From Meiothermus taiwanensis DSM 14542 (GTDB taxonomy: Bacteria; Deinococcota; Deinococci; Deinococcales; Thermaceae): a DNA stretch of 64,000 nt. Shown piece by piece: positions 26,980-36,139 of this stretch (positions are counted from its first letter, which is position 1; each line of letters starts with the position of its first letter). Where the stretch lies: contig AXWR01000014.1 in NCBI GenBank assembly GCA_000482765.1, positions 1 through 64,000 on the forward strand. Direction: 5' to 3'. The position numbers and the translations under genes are program-made. The notes below the pieces were generated by a model, which saw only the letters and a list, made by a program, of their open reading frames with translations, had not been told where the DNA came from and ran no database searches.

Positions 26980-27294
26980 ATGAACATACAGAAACTCATG
27001 AAGGAGGCCCAAAAAGCCCAGAGGAAAGCCGCAGAGGTTCAGGAGCGCCTGGGTCAGATGACGGTGGTGGGCAGCGCAGGCGGAGGCCTGGTAGAGGTGA
27101 CCTCCAACGGTCACGGCCAGATTCAAGCCGTCAAGCTAAAACCTGAAGCCATCGATAAAGATGACCTCGAGGCCCTCGAGGATCTCCTCCTGGTAGCCAT
27201 TCAGGACGCCCAGAAAAAAGCCCACGACCTTTCAGAAAAAGAGATGAGCCGCGAGCTGGGCGGGATCGGCAGCATGCTCGGCAACATGTTCTAA
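26980..27294 (+). CDS. YbaB/EbfC family nucleoid-associated protein
   Basis: Small DNA-binding dimer thought to shape or protect the nucleoid. The 104 residues begin MNIQKLMKEAQKAQRKAAEVQERLGQM and contain GGGLVEVTSNGHGQIQAVKLKPEAI, the family core, with a Gly/Met-rich end. GGAGG stands 6 nt before the ATG. A -10 (TGCGATAAT at about 26946-26954) lies upstream. recR follows after 50 bp, the common ybaB-recR pairing; dnaX, the usual third partner, is not adjacent. Confidence 0.95.
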   Translation: MNIQKLMKEAQKAQRKAAEVQERLGQMTVVGSAGGGLVEVTSNGHGQIQAVKLKPEAIDKDDLEALEDLLLVAIQDAQKKAHDLSEKEMSRELGGIGSMLGNMF

Positions 27295-27344
27295 GATTGC
27301 CCCAGCCCGCGCCAGCGCCGGCTGGTTTTCAACGGCAGACGCCT

Positions 27345-27932
27345 ATGCGCTACCCCGAAAGACTCCTCAAGCTCGTTCGCGCCCTGGCAGGTCTGCCGGG
27401 GGTGGGGCCTAAGAGTGCACAAAAACTGGGCCTATACCTGGTGCAAAACCCCGATGCGTCCGCAGAGCTTCTGAGCAGCCTGCAGGCCGCACAGGCCCTG
27501 CACCCTTGCCCGGTCTGCGGCAACCTGGCCGAAGACGAATTGTGTCCGATCTGCGCCGACCCCGAGCGAGACAGGACGACCATCTGTGTGGTTGAGACCA
27601 TCTCGGATCTGATGGCCATCGAGCGTAGCGGGGAGTACAGCGGCCTCTATCATGTGCTGGGGGGCGCGCTCAACCCCCTGGAGGGGATCGGGCCCGAGCA
27701 ACTTTACCTGGAAAAGCTCTTTGCCCGGCTCGAGGGGGTCAACGAAGTGATCCTCGCCACCGGCATGACCGTCGAGGGCGAGGCCACCGCAGGCTATCTG
27801 GCCGAACGCCTGAGCCAGCACAACATCCGCCCAACCCGGCTGGCCTATGGCCTCCCGGTAGGGGGCAGCCTCGAGTACGCCGACGAGGTAACCCTGGCCC
27901 GGGCACTGGAAAACCGCCGGGGCTATCTATAG
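27345..27932 (+). CDS. recR: Recombination mediator protein RecR
   Basis: Acts with RecO (and RecF) to load RecA at single-stranded gaps. The 195 residues show the helix-hairpin-helix LPGVGPKSAQKLGLYL, the zinc finger CPVCGNLAEDELCPIC, and the Toprim domain (TICVVETISDLMAIERSGEYSGLYHVLGG). ATG at 27345 gives MRYPERLLKLVRALAGLPGVG; the open frame continues upstream to 27297 without family similarity. Confidence 0.97.
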   Translation: MRYPERLLKLVRALAGLPGVGPKSAQKLGLYLVQNPDASAELLSSLQAAQALHPCPVCGNLAEDELCPICADPERDRTTICVVETISDLMAIERSGEYSGLYHVLGGALNPLEGIGPEQLYLEKLFARLEGVNEVILATGMTVEGEATAGYLAERLSQHNIRPTRLAYGLPVGGSLEYADEVTLARALENRRGYL

Positions 27933-28047
27933 CGCTGGACAGGCCCCTTTTCGTGCGTAACGTCCAGGTGTGCAATTGCGCAGAAGCCCGGCTGGGACTA
28001 TGTTAGGCTAGGTGCCGTATGGTCTGGAATGATAGCGGGGGGCTGGC

Positions 28048-28380
28048 ATGAAAATGCTCGAGAGCCTGGTACCGCTGGGCGCGCGCCAGGCTGTTCTGGT
28101 AAGCCAGGACGGTCTGGTGATCGAAAGTGTTGGCAAGAACACACCGGAGCCCGAACTGCTGGCCGCCGAGCTGGCAACCCTGGCCAGGGCCAGCCGTGTC
28201 CTGGCCCAAAGCCTGGGCGGCGAACTTCGGCGCTTCACCATCGCTACCGAACACCGCGAGGTGCTGGTGGTGGTTTTCAACGGTTACTGCCTCGGCGCCA
28301 TCGTCGAGCGGGGCGCCGACCGCAAAAACATCGGTGCCGAGCTATCACGCCTGGCCGTGCGTTTATCGCAAACAATTTAG
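28048..28380 (+). CDS. Roadblock/LC7 domain protein 1
   Basis: 110-residue single-domain Roadblock/LC7 protein: MLESLVPLGARQAVLVSQDGLVIESVGKN, then helix EPELLAAELATLARASRVLAQSL and the strand pair REVLVVVFNGYCLGAIVE. Bacterial members (such as MglB) regulate Ras-like GTPases. It begins a tight three-gene set with a second Roadblock gene (10-nt gap) and a DUF3467 gene, but no GTPase gene is adjacent. A purine-rich GCGGGGGG precedes the ATG. Confidence 0.82.
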   Translation: MKMLESLVPLGARQAVLVSQDGLVIESVGKNTPEPELLAAELATLARASRVLAQSLGGELRRFTIATEHREVLVVVFNGYCLGAIVERGADRKNIGAELSRLAVRLSQTI

Positions 28381-28390
28381 GGGTCAACCT

Positions 28391-28744
28391 ATGATTCAGG
28401 AATTAATCGGAGAGCTCCAGGCCACCAAGGGGGTTGTGGCCTCGGCATTGGTCGCCGAGGATGGCTTTGTAGTGGAGAGCCTGCGTGCCGAACAGGCTCC
28501 GGACATCGACTTCCTCGGCAGTGCGGCCTCCACCGCGCTGGCCTCTGCCCGCGCTCTAGCGCAGGAGCTCGAGCGCGGCGAGGTGGAGGAAGTCATGGTA
28601 GAGTACCCTGAGGGGCCAGTGCTGCTGGTTCCGCTCGAGGGTGGATACCTGCTGGTCGTGCTGATAGACTCCATGCAAAGCCTGGGTCGGGTGCGCTTCC
28701 AGCTCAAGAAAAGTATTCCACGCCTCCAGGAGGCTTTATCGTGA
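28391..28744 (+). CDS. Roadblock/LC7 domain protein 2
   Basis: 117 residues starting MIQELIGELQATKGVVASALVAEDGFVVESLRAEQ. The fold pattern is that of the preceding gene, with helix DFLGSAASTALASARALAQELERG and strands PVLLVPLEGGYLLVVLID. ATG at 28391 begins right after the stop of the first Roadblock gene (10 nt); an upstream extension of the frame lies inside that gene and is ignored. The last codons overlap the DUF3467 start by 4 bp. The two proteins may form a heterodimer. Confidence 0.82.
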   Translation: MIQELIGELQATKGVVASALVAEDGFVVESLRAEQAPDIDFLGSAASTALASARALAQELERGEVEEVMVEYPEGPVLLVPLEGGYLLVVLIDSMQSLGRVRFQLKKSIPRLQEALS

Positions 28745-29034
28745 GTGAAGTTTCACAGGTACCCGAGCTGCGCGTAGACATTGATCGCGAAACCGCCCTT
28801 GGCAAGTACGCCAACTTTGCCATCTTCTCCCATCAGAAAAACGAGTTCTACCTCGACTTTGCCCTGATGCAGCCCGGCGGACAGCCCAACCAGGTGGTAG
28901 CAGTGGTGACCAGCCGGATCATCACCAGCCCCCAGCACGCCAAGGCCCTGCTGCGCAGCCTGGCCGAAAACATCCAGCGCTACGAGGAGACCTACGGGGT
29001 CATCCCCGAGGCCATGGATACCTCTAAAGCCTGA
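28741..29034 (+). CDS. DUF3467 family protein
   Basis: 97 residues with GTG start, MSEVSQVPELRVDIDRETALGKYANFAIFSHQKNEFYLDFALM, then VVTSRIITSPQHAKALLRSLAENIQRYEETYG, which matches the pattern I know as DUF3467. No catalytic function is known. It overlaps the second Roadblock gene by 4 bp, and a terminator follows the stop by about 16 nt, so these three genes form one unit. Confidence 0.75.
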   Translation: MSEVSQVPELRVDIDRETALGKYANFAIFSHQKNEFYLDFALMQPGGQPNQVVAVVTSRIITSPQHAKALLRSLAENIQRYEETYGVIPEAMDTSKA

Positions 29035-29049
29035 TAGCACAGGGCTTGG

Positions 29050-29077
29050 AAGGCGGGCTTGCCCGCCTTTTTCTTTT
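29050..29077 (+). terminator. Terminator of the Roadblock-DUF3467 unit
   Basis: AGGCGGGC and GCCCGCCT form an 8-bp stem with a very short loop, followed by TTTTCTTTTT. Confidence 0.88.
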
Positions 29078-29148
29078 TGGGCAGGTCGGCGGGCGCTCCG
29101 CTCGATTATGCCAGGTTGCGCATTGGCGAAAGCCTTTGGGCCTAAGGT

Positions 29149-29219
29149 GATACCAGGTTCGGTTCGCACTAGGATTCAAAAAGATAGCCTCTGGAGACTA
29201 TCTTTTTGAATCCGGTATG
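29149..29219 (+). repeat. Dispersed intergenic repeat, copy C (short, perfect hairpin)
   Basis: Starts GATACCAGGTTCGGTT and ends AATCCGGTATGAG. Bases 29172-29187 and 29198-29213 form a 16-bp perfect inverted repeat around a 10-nt loop. It lacks about 70 bp found in the middle of copies A and B. It lies between the Roadblock-unit terminator and the convergent S9 peptidase gene. Confidence 0.7.
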
Positions 29220-29231
29220 AGACGCTCTGCT

Positions 29232-31082
29232 TCACAGATGCTTCTTAAACCACTCCAGGTAAGCCTCCAGCCGGGCTATGCGGCGGTCGGGCCGCCCGGA
29301 GCGGCTCAGTTCGTGCCCCTCCTCGGGAACCCTGAAGAACCGGGTGGGCACACCCCTTTGCAGAAGCACGGTGTACCAGGTTTCGCCCTGGTCTATGGGG
29401 CAGCGGTGGTCCTGCTCAGAGTGCACCACCAGGGTGGGCGTCCTGACCTGGTGAGCCAGCGACAAGGGGCTCTTCTGCCAGAGCACCTCGGGGTTTTCCC
29501 AGGGCCTGGCCCCTAGCTGCAGGTAGGTGAAGCGCGGCCCAATATCGGCGGCGCCATAAAAGCTCGTCCAGTTGCAGATGCTGCGGTCGGTAACCGCGGC
29601 CCGGAAGCGCTCGGGGTGGCGGGCGGTGAGCCAGTTGGTCATGTAACCCCCATACGACCCCCCGGCCACCGCAACACGGTTAGAGTCCAGGGGAAACTGG
29701 CCCAGCACGTGGTCTAAAAAGCCCAGCAGATCCTGCTCGTCAATATCCCCCCAGCGCCGGCCCAGGTCGGTGTAGTCCTGCCCATAGCCGGTGGAGCCCC
29801 GGGGGTTGCAGTAGGCCACTGCAAATCCGGCGGCACGGAAGAGCTGGAGCTGGAGCATCAGCGCGTTGCCGAAGGCCGTGTGGGGGCCACCATGGATGTA
29901 CAAAATCACCGGATGGGGGCCGTCGCCTTCCGGAAGCAGCACCCAGCCCTGCACGGTATGGCCTTCCGGGGCCTTGTAGCGCACCTCGAGGGGGGTGGGC
30001 AGGCCGGGCAGCGCATCGGCGTTGGGGTCATAAAGTACCCCACCCTCGCCGGTGAGGCGGGCCCCGTGCGTATGGTCTTCCGAAAGAGTGTAGAGCTTGT
30101 GGTCGCAGAAGGCAAAGCCCAGGATGTTGAGTGCGGCCGGACTCACCCACTCGGTCTGGCCCTCGAGCGTCACCGCCAGCAGGCGGGCCGACCCCTCCTG
30201 GGTGACCACCACATAAATCCGTCCATCGGGCCCTACCCTGGGGGTCTGGGTTCCCGCGCCGATGCGCATATCCGAGTTGACCGAGTTCAAAAAAGAACCC
30301 TGGGCCAGCACACGCACCTGTCCATCCGCGCTGCGGTAGTGGAGCTTGTGTTCCGTGCCACCCCCCCGCTCCCAGGCGTGGGCCAGGTAGACCAGGCCGC
30401 CGTCGGGGGTGGGTTCCAGGCCGACGATGGGCCCCACGCCCCCAAACAGTTCTTTGATCTGGCCGTCCAAACCCACGTGGTAGGCCCGCTGGATCCAGCC
30501 CCAGCGCTCCTGCGGCGTGCTCGAGGCCGTAAAATACAGCCCCTTGCCCGCCGGATCCCACACCACTTCTTCCACGTCCTGGGTCAGCTTGACCAGGGGT
30601 TTGGTTTCCCCATTTTCCCACAGCCAGAGCTCCCTGGGCTGCCCCGGCAGCAGACCCCTGCCGTCGAACTTAAAGGGCCAGGTCTCGTAGACGCGGGGCG
30701 CATCGGGTTTGGGCGGCTCGTACTCCCCCCGGGTCAGCAAAGCAATCCGGCGGCCATCCGGGCTTACCTTGTAACCCTCGATGCCGGCTTTGAGCTGGGT
30801 CACCTGTTCGGCCTCGCCGCCCGATAAGGGCAGGCGAAAAAGCTGGCTGGCCTTGTCCACCTTGCGGGTGAAGTAGATGTACTCGCCACGCCAGAAGGGG
30901 GCTTTGGCCTCGCCCTGGGTCAGAAGGCGCAATTCGCCGTCCCAGGTAGCCAGGCGGCTCTGGTAGCGGGGCGGGTCTTTTTCGGGCCGCTCGATGTCGG
31001 TGTAGACGAAAAGCGGCTTACCCGCGGGGCCTTCGGTCAGGTCGGATAGAAAACGGAGTTGATAGAGCAGGTCGGTTGTCAC
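29232..31082 (-). CDS. S9 family serine peptidase (prolyl oligopeptidase/acylaminoacyl-peptidase type)
   Basis: Two-domain oligopeptidase of 616 residues: a beta-propeller N-terminal part (about 1-360, WD/PD40-like repeats such as YKVSPDGRRIALLT) and a C-terminal alpha/beta hydrolase. Catalytic residues: Ser in GGSYGGYMTNW, Asp in HSEQDHRCP, His in PEEGHEL. The oxyanion motif YIHGGPHTAFG is present. No signal peptide, so it is cytoplasmic and probably trims peptides imported by the transporter nearby. A GTG start at 31082 is 6 nt after a -10 box. Confidence 0.93.
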   Translation of the reverse strand: MTTDLLYQLRFLSDLTEGPAGKPLFVYTDIERPEKDPPRYQSRLATWDGELRLLTQGEAKAPFWRGEYIYFTRKVDKASQLFRLPLSGGEAEQVTQLKAGIEGYKVSPDGRRIALLTRGEYEPPKPDAPRVYETWPFKFDGRGLLPGQPRELWLWENGETKPLVKLTQDVEEVVWDPAGKGLYFTASSTPQERWGWIQRAYHVGLDGQIKELFGGVGPIVGLEPTPDGGLVYLAHAWERGGGTEHKLHYRSADGQVRVLAQGSFLNSVNSDMRIGAGTQTPRVGPDGRIYVVVTQEGSARLLAVTLEGQTEWVSPAALNILGFAFCDHKLYTLSEDHTHGARLTGEGGVLYDPNADALPGLPTPLEVRYKAPEGHTVQGWVLLPEGDGPHPVILYIHGGPHTAFGNALMLQLQLFRAAGFAVAYCNPRGSTGYGQDYTDLGRRWGDIDEQDLLGFLDHVLGQFPLDSNRVAVAGGSYGGYMTNWLTARHPERFRAAVTDRSICNWTSFYGAADIGPRFTYLQLGARPWENPEVLWQKSPLSLAHQVRTPTLVVHSEQDHRCPIDQGETWYTVLLQRGVPTRFFRVPEEGHELSRSGRPDRRIARLEAYLEWFKKHL

Positions 31083-31088
31083 CCCCCT

Positions 31089-31094
31089 ACTTTA
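31089..31094 (-). promoter_or_regulatory. -10 box TAAAGT of the S9 peptidase gene
   Basis: On the minus strand it ends 6 nt before the GTG at 31082, and TTCGCA sits 17 bp further upstream as a possible -35. Confidence 0.6.
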
Positions 31095-31136
31095 CCTGAC
31101 CCGCGGGTCAGTGCGAAGTGCATACCCTGAGATCAG

Positions 31137-32336
31137 CTAACGCTGTGGCAGGGTGAGGGTGTAGGCATATGAGCGGCTCTGGCCTGGGGCCAGGGTAAAG
31201 CGGAGGCGGTAGCCCTCGGGGGTGCGCTCGAGGCCCTCCCCTTCCAGCGTGAAGGGTTGTGGCATCGTCTCCTGGATCTCGACCTCCACCGGATAGGGCT
31301 TGGGGTTGCGCAGGCTGGTGGTCACGCGGAAGCGGTTGCGGGCCTGTTGTTCCACCTGCCGGGTGGCCCGGCCCTCGGGATCGGGGCCCAGCACCAAGGT
31401 CACGTTGTCGCCCTTGGCGGTGTCGCCCATACCGGCCTGCCCCACGAACACCCCCTGCGCGCGGATGCTCACCACCCCGGCGGCCAGGTTTTCTGGCGCC
31501 ACGAAGCGGAAACCCCGCACGAAAGCCAGCTCCCGCTCGGTGCTAAAGCCCGTTTGCAAACGCCACAAATACACCGGCTCCACCCTGGCCCGGATAAAGG
31601 GCAGCTCGGTCTGGCCGGGCTCGAGCGTCACCGCCCCTGGCAGGCGGTAGCGGTAGGTGCCGGCGGCCTCCCCCACAAACTCTGCTTCTGTAGCGTCGGC
31701 CTGTAGCATCCGGGCCTCGGGGCGGGGGGCCGGTACGTCCAGCAAGGGCACGCTCCCCGCCACCAGCTCGGTGCGGCCCAGCTGCAAGGGGCGGCCCAGC
31801 CCGTTGGTCAGGGTGGCCCAGCCGGTGAGTTCGCCATCCTCGAGGGTGTAGCGCAGGCTCCAGGTGAGGGCTCGAGTCAGGTAAGCCAGCGCAGCCGCCC
31901 CTGCCCCCTGGTAGCGGAAGGTAACCCTGGGGCCCGGCACCGCGCTAAACCCGCTGGGGTCGGGGTAGGCCACCACACCGGGCAGCCCCACCAGGTAGCG
32001 GCCCTCGTACAGGTACAGATTCCGCTCCGCGCTCACCAGGGTGGCCCTGCGCCACTGGCCCTCCCAGAAAAACTGCACCTCCTTGCCCACATAAGCCAGT
32101 AGAGGGTTGGGCTGGGCCGCCACCTGCACACGCCGCGACAGCTCAGTCACCCCAATCAGGCGCAGGGTGCCCGGCACCAGGCTCTGAAACAGGGCCTCGC
32201 CGGGCTCCCAAACCCACTCGTTTTGAGGTAAGTTTTGCGGCTGCCTAAGCTCGGCAAAGCCCCGGTAAATAACCGCTTCCTGGGCCTCTACCGCGCCCAG
32301 CAACACCATTGCCCATAACAACAGCTGTTTTCGCAT
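31137..32336 (-). CDS. Exported DUF4139-like protein
   Basis: 399 residues with a Sec signal peptide (MRKQLLLWAMVLLGAVEAQ). The rest is beta-rich with segments such as VIYRGFAELRQPQNLP, WSLRYTLEDGELTGWATLTNGLGRPL and the C-terminal FRVTTSLRNPKPYPVEVEIQETMPQPF, which resembles the DUF4139 fold found in Deinococcus-Thermus secreted proteins. No catalytic residues can be named. It would act in the periplasm or at the cell envelope. It starts 6 nt after a -10 box and lies 54 bp upstream of the S9 gene. Confidence 0.65.
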   Translation of the reverse strand: MRKQLLLWAMVLLGAVEAQEAVIYRGFAELRQPQNLPQNEWVWEPGEALFQSLVPGTLRLIGVTELSRRVQVAAQPNPLLAYVGKEVQFFWEGQWRRATLVSAERNLYLYEGRYLVGLPGVVAYPDPSGFSAVPGPRVTFRYQGAGAAALAYLTRALTWSLRYTLEDGELTGWATLTNGLGRPLQLGRTELVAGSVPLLDVPAPRPEARMLQADATEAEFVGEAAGTYRYRLPGAVTLEPGQTELPFIRARVEPVYLWRLQTGFSTERELAFVRGFRFVAPENLAAGVVSIRAQGVFVGQAGMGDTAKGDNVTLVLGPDPEGRATRQVEQQARNRFRVTTSLRNPKPYPVEVEIQETMPQPFTLEGEGLERTPEGYRLRFTLAPGQSRSYAYTLTLPQR

Positions 32337-32342
32337 GGGCTC

Positions 32343-32348
32343 AGTAAA
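32343..32348 (-). promoter_or_regulatory. -10 box TTTACT of the DUF4139-like gene
   Basis: It ends 6 nt before the ATG at 32336 on the minus strand; no ribosome binding site is visible. Confidence 0.45.
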
Positions 32349-32407
32349 TCATCCCCCCTACCTGCCAGGATGAGAGAAGGCTCATTGCGCGTTGAGCTGA
32401 TCCCCAA

Positions 32408-32434
32408 ACAAAAAAGCGCCCTATACGGGCGCTC
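32408..32434 (-). terminator. Terminator of the peptide transporter operon
   Basis: On the minus strand AGCGCCC-GTATA-GGGCGCT (7-bp stem) is followed by a run of six T. It lies 17 nt after the oppF-like stop. Confidence 0.93.
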
Positions 32435-32450
32435 TTCTCAGCGGCTGAGG

Positions 32451-33457
<1,007 letters not shown>

Positions 33458-33461
<4 letters not shown>

Positions 33462-34486
33462 GCTCCCACCGCCTCGCCTTTTTGAATCTCAGCCCAGCGC
33501 ACGCAGCGCACCATATGTCCGTCCCCGGCATCCTGCAGCACGGGAATATCGGTATCGCACAACCCCGGTTTGAAGAACTTGCAGCGCGGGTGGAAGGCGC
33601 AGCCCGGGGGCAGGTTGAGGGGGTTGGGTACGTTGCCCGGGATGGCCTCGAGGCGCTGTTGGTGCGCAGAGGCCAGGTCGAGCCGGGGCACCGAGTTCAA
33701 AAGGCCCATGGTGTAAGGGTGCAGGGGCTTTTTGAAGGTGGGCACCACATCGGCTTCCTCGACCGCACGGCCCGCGTACATCACCACCACCCGGTCGGCC
33801 ATCTCGGCCACCACGCCCAGGTTGTGGGTGATGAACAGGATGCTCATGCCGATCTCTTCCTGGAGCTTTTTCATGAGCTCGAGGATCTGGGCCTGGATGG
33901 TCACGTCCAGGGCCGTGGTCGGCTCGTCGGCGATGAGGAGCGAGGGGTTGCAGGACAGCGCCATGGCGATCATCACCCGCTGGCGCATCCCCCCCGACAT
34001 CTGGTGGGGGTAGTTGGCCAGGCGCTTTTTGGGTTCGGGGATGCCCACCAGGTCGAGCATCTCGGCGGCCTGCTCGAGGGCCTCCTTCTTGCTTTTACCC
34101 TGGTGCAGCACGATGGCCTCGGCGATCTGGTCGCCCACGGTGTAAACCGGGTTGAGGCTGGTCATGGGCTCCTGGAAGATCATGGCGATGTCGTTGCCAC
34201 GAATCTTGCGCATGGCGGCCTCGTCTTCTTTGGCCAGGTCGCGCACCTTGCCATCTTTGCCCCGGAAGAGCATCTGCCCGCCCACAATCTTGCCCGGTGG
34301 GTTGGGAATCAGGCGCATCATGGCCAGGCTCGTGACCGATTTGCCCGAGCCCGACTCCCCTACCACCGCCAGGGTCTCGCCTTTGTCAATGTGAAAGGAC
34401 ACCCCGTCCACGGCCTTGACCACGCCATCGTCGGTAAAGAAGTGAACCTTGAGGTCTTTTACATCCACCAGCCGTTTCTCGTCCAT
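33458..34486 (-). CDS. Peptide ABC transporter ATPase, OppD/DppD type
   Basis: Second ATPase of the importer, 342 residues. Walker [16 protein letters not shown], signature [15 protein letters not shown], Walker [15 protein letters not shown] and H-loop FITHNLGVV are intact. The C-terminal Cys-containing tail [22 protein letters not shown] is present. ATG at 34486 is preferred, with AGGAG upstream; a longer frame to 34507 is possible. Order A-B-C-D-F on the minus strand is the classic opp/dpp arrangement. Confidence 0.95.
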
Positions 34487-34558
34487 TCCAACTCCTAAAC
34501 ACTGCAAGCGCAGATTGCGCCATTATATCGCCAACTGGGTTGGCTTGGGGGCCTCGAG

Positions 34559-36130
34559 CTACACCTTGGTGCGGGGATCCAGGGCATCGCGCAGGCCATC
34601 GCCCAAAAAGTTATAGGCCAGCACCGCCAGCAGGATAAACAACCCCGGTATGAGAAGCCAGGGCCGCTCGGTAAAGGCGGTGATGCCGGTGGCCTGGGCC
34701 TTGGAGAGCATCAACCCCCAGGAGGTCGCGGGCTCCTGGATGCCCAGCCCCAGGAAGGAGAGGCCCGACTCGCCCAGGATGAAGCCGGGAATGGCCAGGG
34801 TAACCGCCACGATCAGATAGGTGTAGGTGCCCGGCAGCACGTGCCGGATGATGACACGGGCATCACCGGCCCCCAGGGCCTGCGCGGCCTGGGCAAACTC
34901 CATCTCGCGCAGCTGCAGCACCTGGCTGCGGATGATGCGGGCCAGCCCACCCCAGTTCACAAAGGAGAGAATCGTCACCACCAGCACGAAGCGCACCGCC
35001 GGCGGCACTTCCATGGGAATCAGCACCGAGAGGATAATCAGCAAGAAGAGGTCGGGGATGGCCGCCAGCACCTCGACGGTGCGCATGATGATGGTATCCA
35101 GGTCGAGCTCGATGCGGGGCCAGAGCAGAACGTAGCCGATTGCCCCGAGCAAAACCGCACCAATCAGGCCTGCAATGATGGCCTCGAGGCCGCGGCTGCT
35201 CTGCCAGAAACCCCAGACCGTAATCCAGAGCAACCAGGCGATGCCCGCCCAGGCCGAAAGCCAGAGCAAAGCCCTGGCCAGGTGGCTTTTCCAGACCAAG
35301 GCGTACAGAATTACCCCAAGCAACACCAATCCGACCACCAGGCCCAGCGCACCCAAAGCCAGCGTGCTAACCCGCTGAAGGTCGGGGCGGATGAAGTTCT
35401 GGTAACCATACCCCATGGCAAACAGCAGGGCAGCTATGAGCACCAGCCCCAAAGCTGCCATCAGATGGGTGTACCAGGGGCTGCCCCGGATAAAGGCCCA
35501 GAACTGTGGGTTTAGGATCCCGATGCTGAAGGTAACCGGACGGCCGGCGTAGTAGCCGGAGATACTGCCCATGAAGATACCGATCACAAGGGCCAGGGCC
35601 ACCGCAAAGATACCGATGGTCAGGCTAATGCGCGCGCCATACCAGATGCGACCCCAGATATCCCGGCCAAAGTCGTCGGTGCCCCACAGGAACAGCTTGG
35701 CCTTGTCTTCTAGCAGCCATGGCCCCCCCATCAGGCGCAGGTCGGTAGGGATTAGCCCCAAAAAGCGATAGGGCTCGCCTTTCACGAAAAAGTAAATGGG
35801 GTAACGGCCCTTTTCGCAGTCGGTGATGACCTCCACCTTAAAGGTCTCGAGGTTCCGGCGTCGCTCCGAGGCGCAAACGTAAGGTCGGGTGAGTCGTCCG
35901 TTCTCGTCGCGCCAGAAAATCCGGGTAGGCGAGGCGAAGGAAAAGTCGCGGAAGCTTTTCTCTTCTGGGTAAGGTGCCAGAAAATCGGCAAACAAAGCCC
36001 CCAGGTAAAACACCAGCAGCACCGCCGCCCCCAGGCGGGCCAGGGGGTGCCGCTTGAAGCGAATCCAGGCTTGCTGAAAAAAGCTGCGGTTGGCCTTAGG
36101 GGCGGTATTTCTCTGCACTCTTCGTAGCAT
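34559..36130 (-). CDS. Peptide ABC transporter permease, OppC/DppC type, with large insert
   Basis: The 523 residues are far longer than the usual 280-310. The N-terminal span (about 32-50), a long periplasmic loop (50-150) and FLWGTDDFGRDIWGRIWYGARISL are standard. About 140 residues (198-341) with four or more extra hydrophobic segments are then inserted before LDTIIMRTVEVLAAIPD. The EAA loop (EMEFAQAAQALGAGDARVIIRHVLPG) and the last spans are normal. The reading frame is continuous, so this is a real elongated protein rather than an error. It follows oppB by 9 nt. Confidence 0.9.
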   Translation of the reverse strand: MLRRVQRNTAPKANRSFFQQAWIRFKRHPLARLGAAVLLVFYLGALFADFLAPYPEEKSFRDFSFASPTRIFWRDENGRLTRPYVCASERRRNLETFKVEVITDCEKGRYPIYFFVKGEPYRFLGLIPTDLRLMGGPWLLEDKAKLFLWGTDDFGRDIWGRIWYGARISLTIGIFAVALALVIGIFMGSISGYYAGRPVTFSIGILNPQFWAFIRGSPWYTHLMAALGLVLIAALLFAMGYGYQNFIRPDLQRVSTLALGALGLVVGLVLLGVILYALVWKSHLARALLWLSAWAGIAWLLWITVWGFWQSSRGLEAIIAGLIGAVLLGAIGYVLLWPRIELDLDTIIMRTVEVLAAIPDLFLLIILSVLIPMEVPPAVRFVLVVTILSFVNWGGLARIIRSQVLQLREMEFAQAAQALGAGDARVIIRHVLPGTYTYLIVAVTLAIPGFILGESGLSFLGLGIQEPATSWGLMLSKAQATGITAFTERPWLLIPGLFILLAVLAYNFLGDGLRDALDPRTKV

Positions 36131-36139
36131 GCCCTCCCC

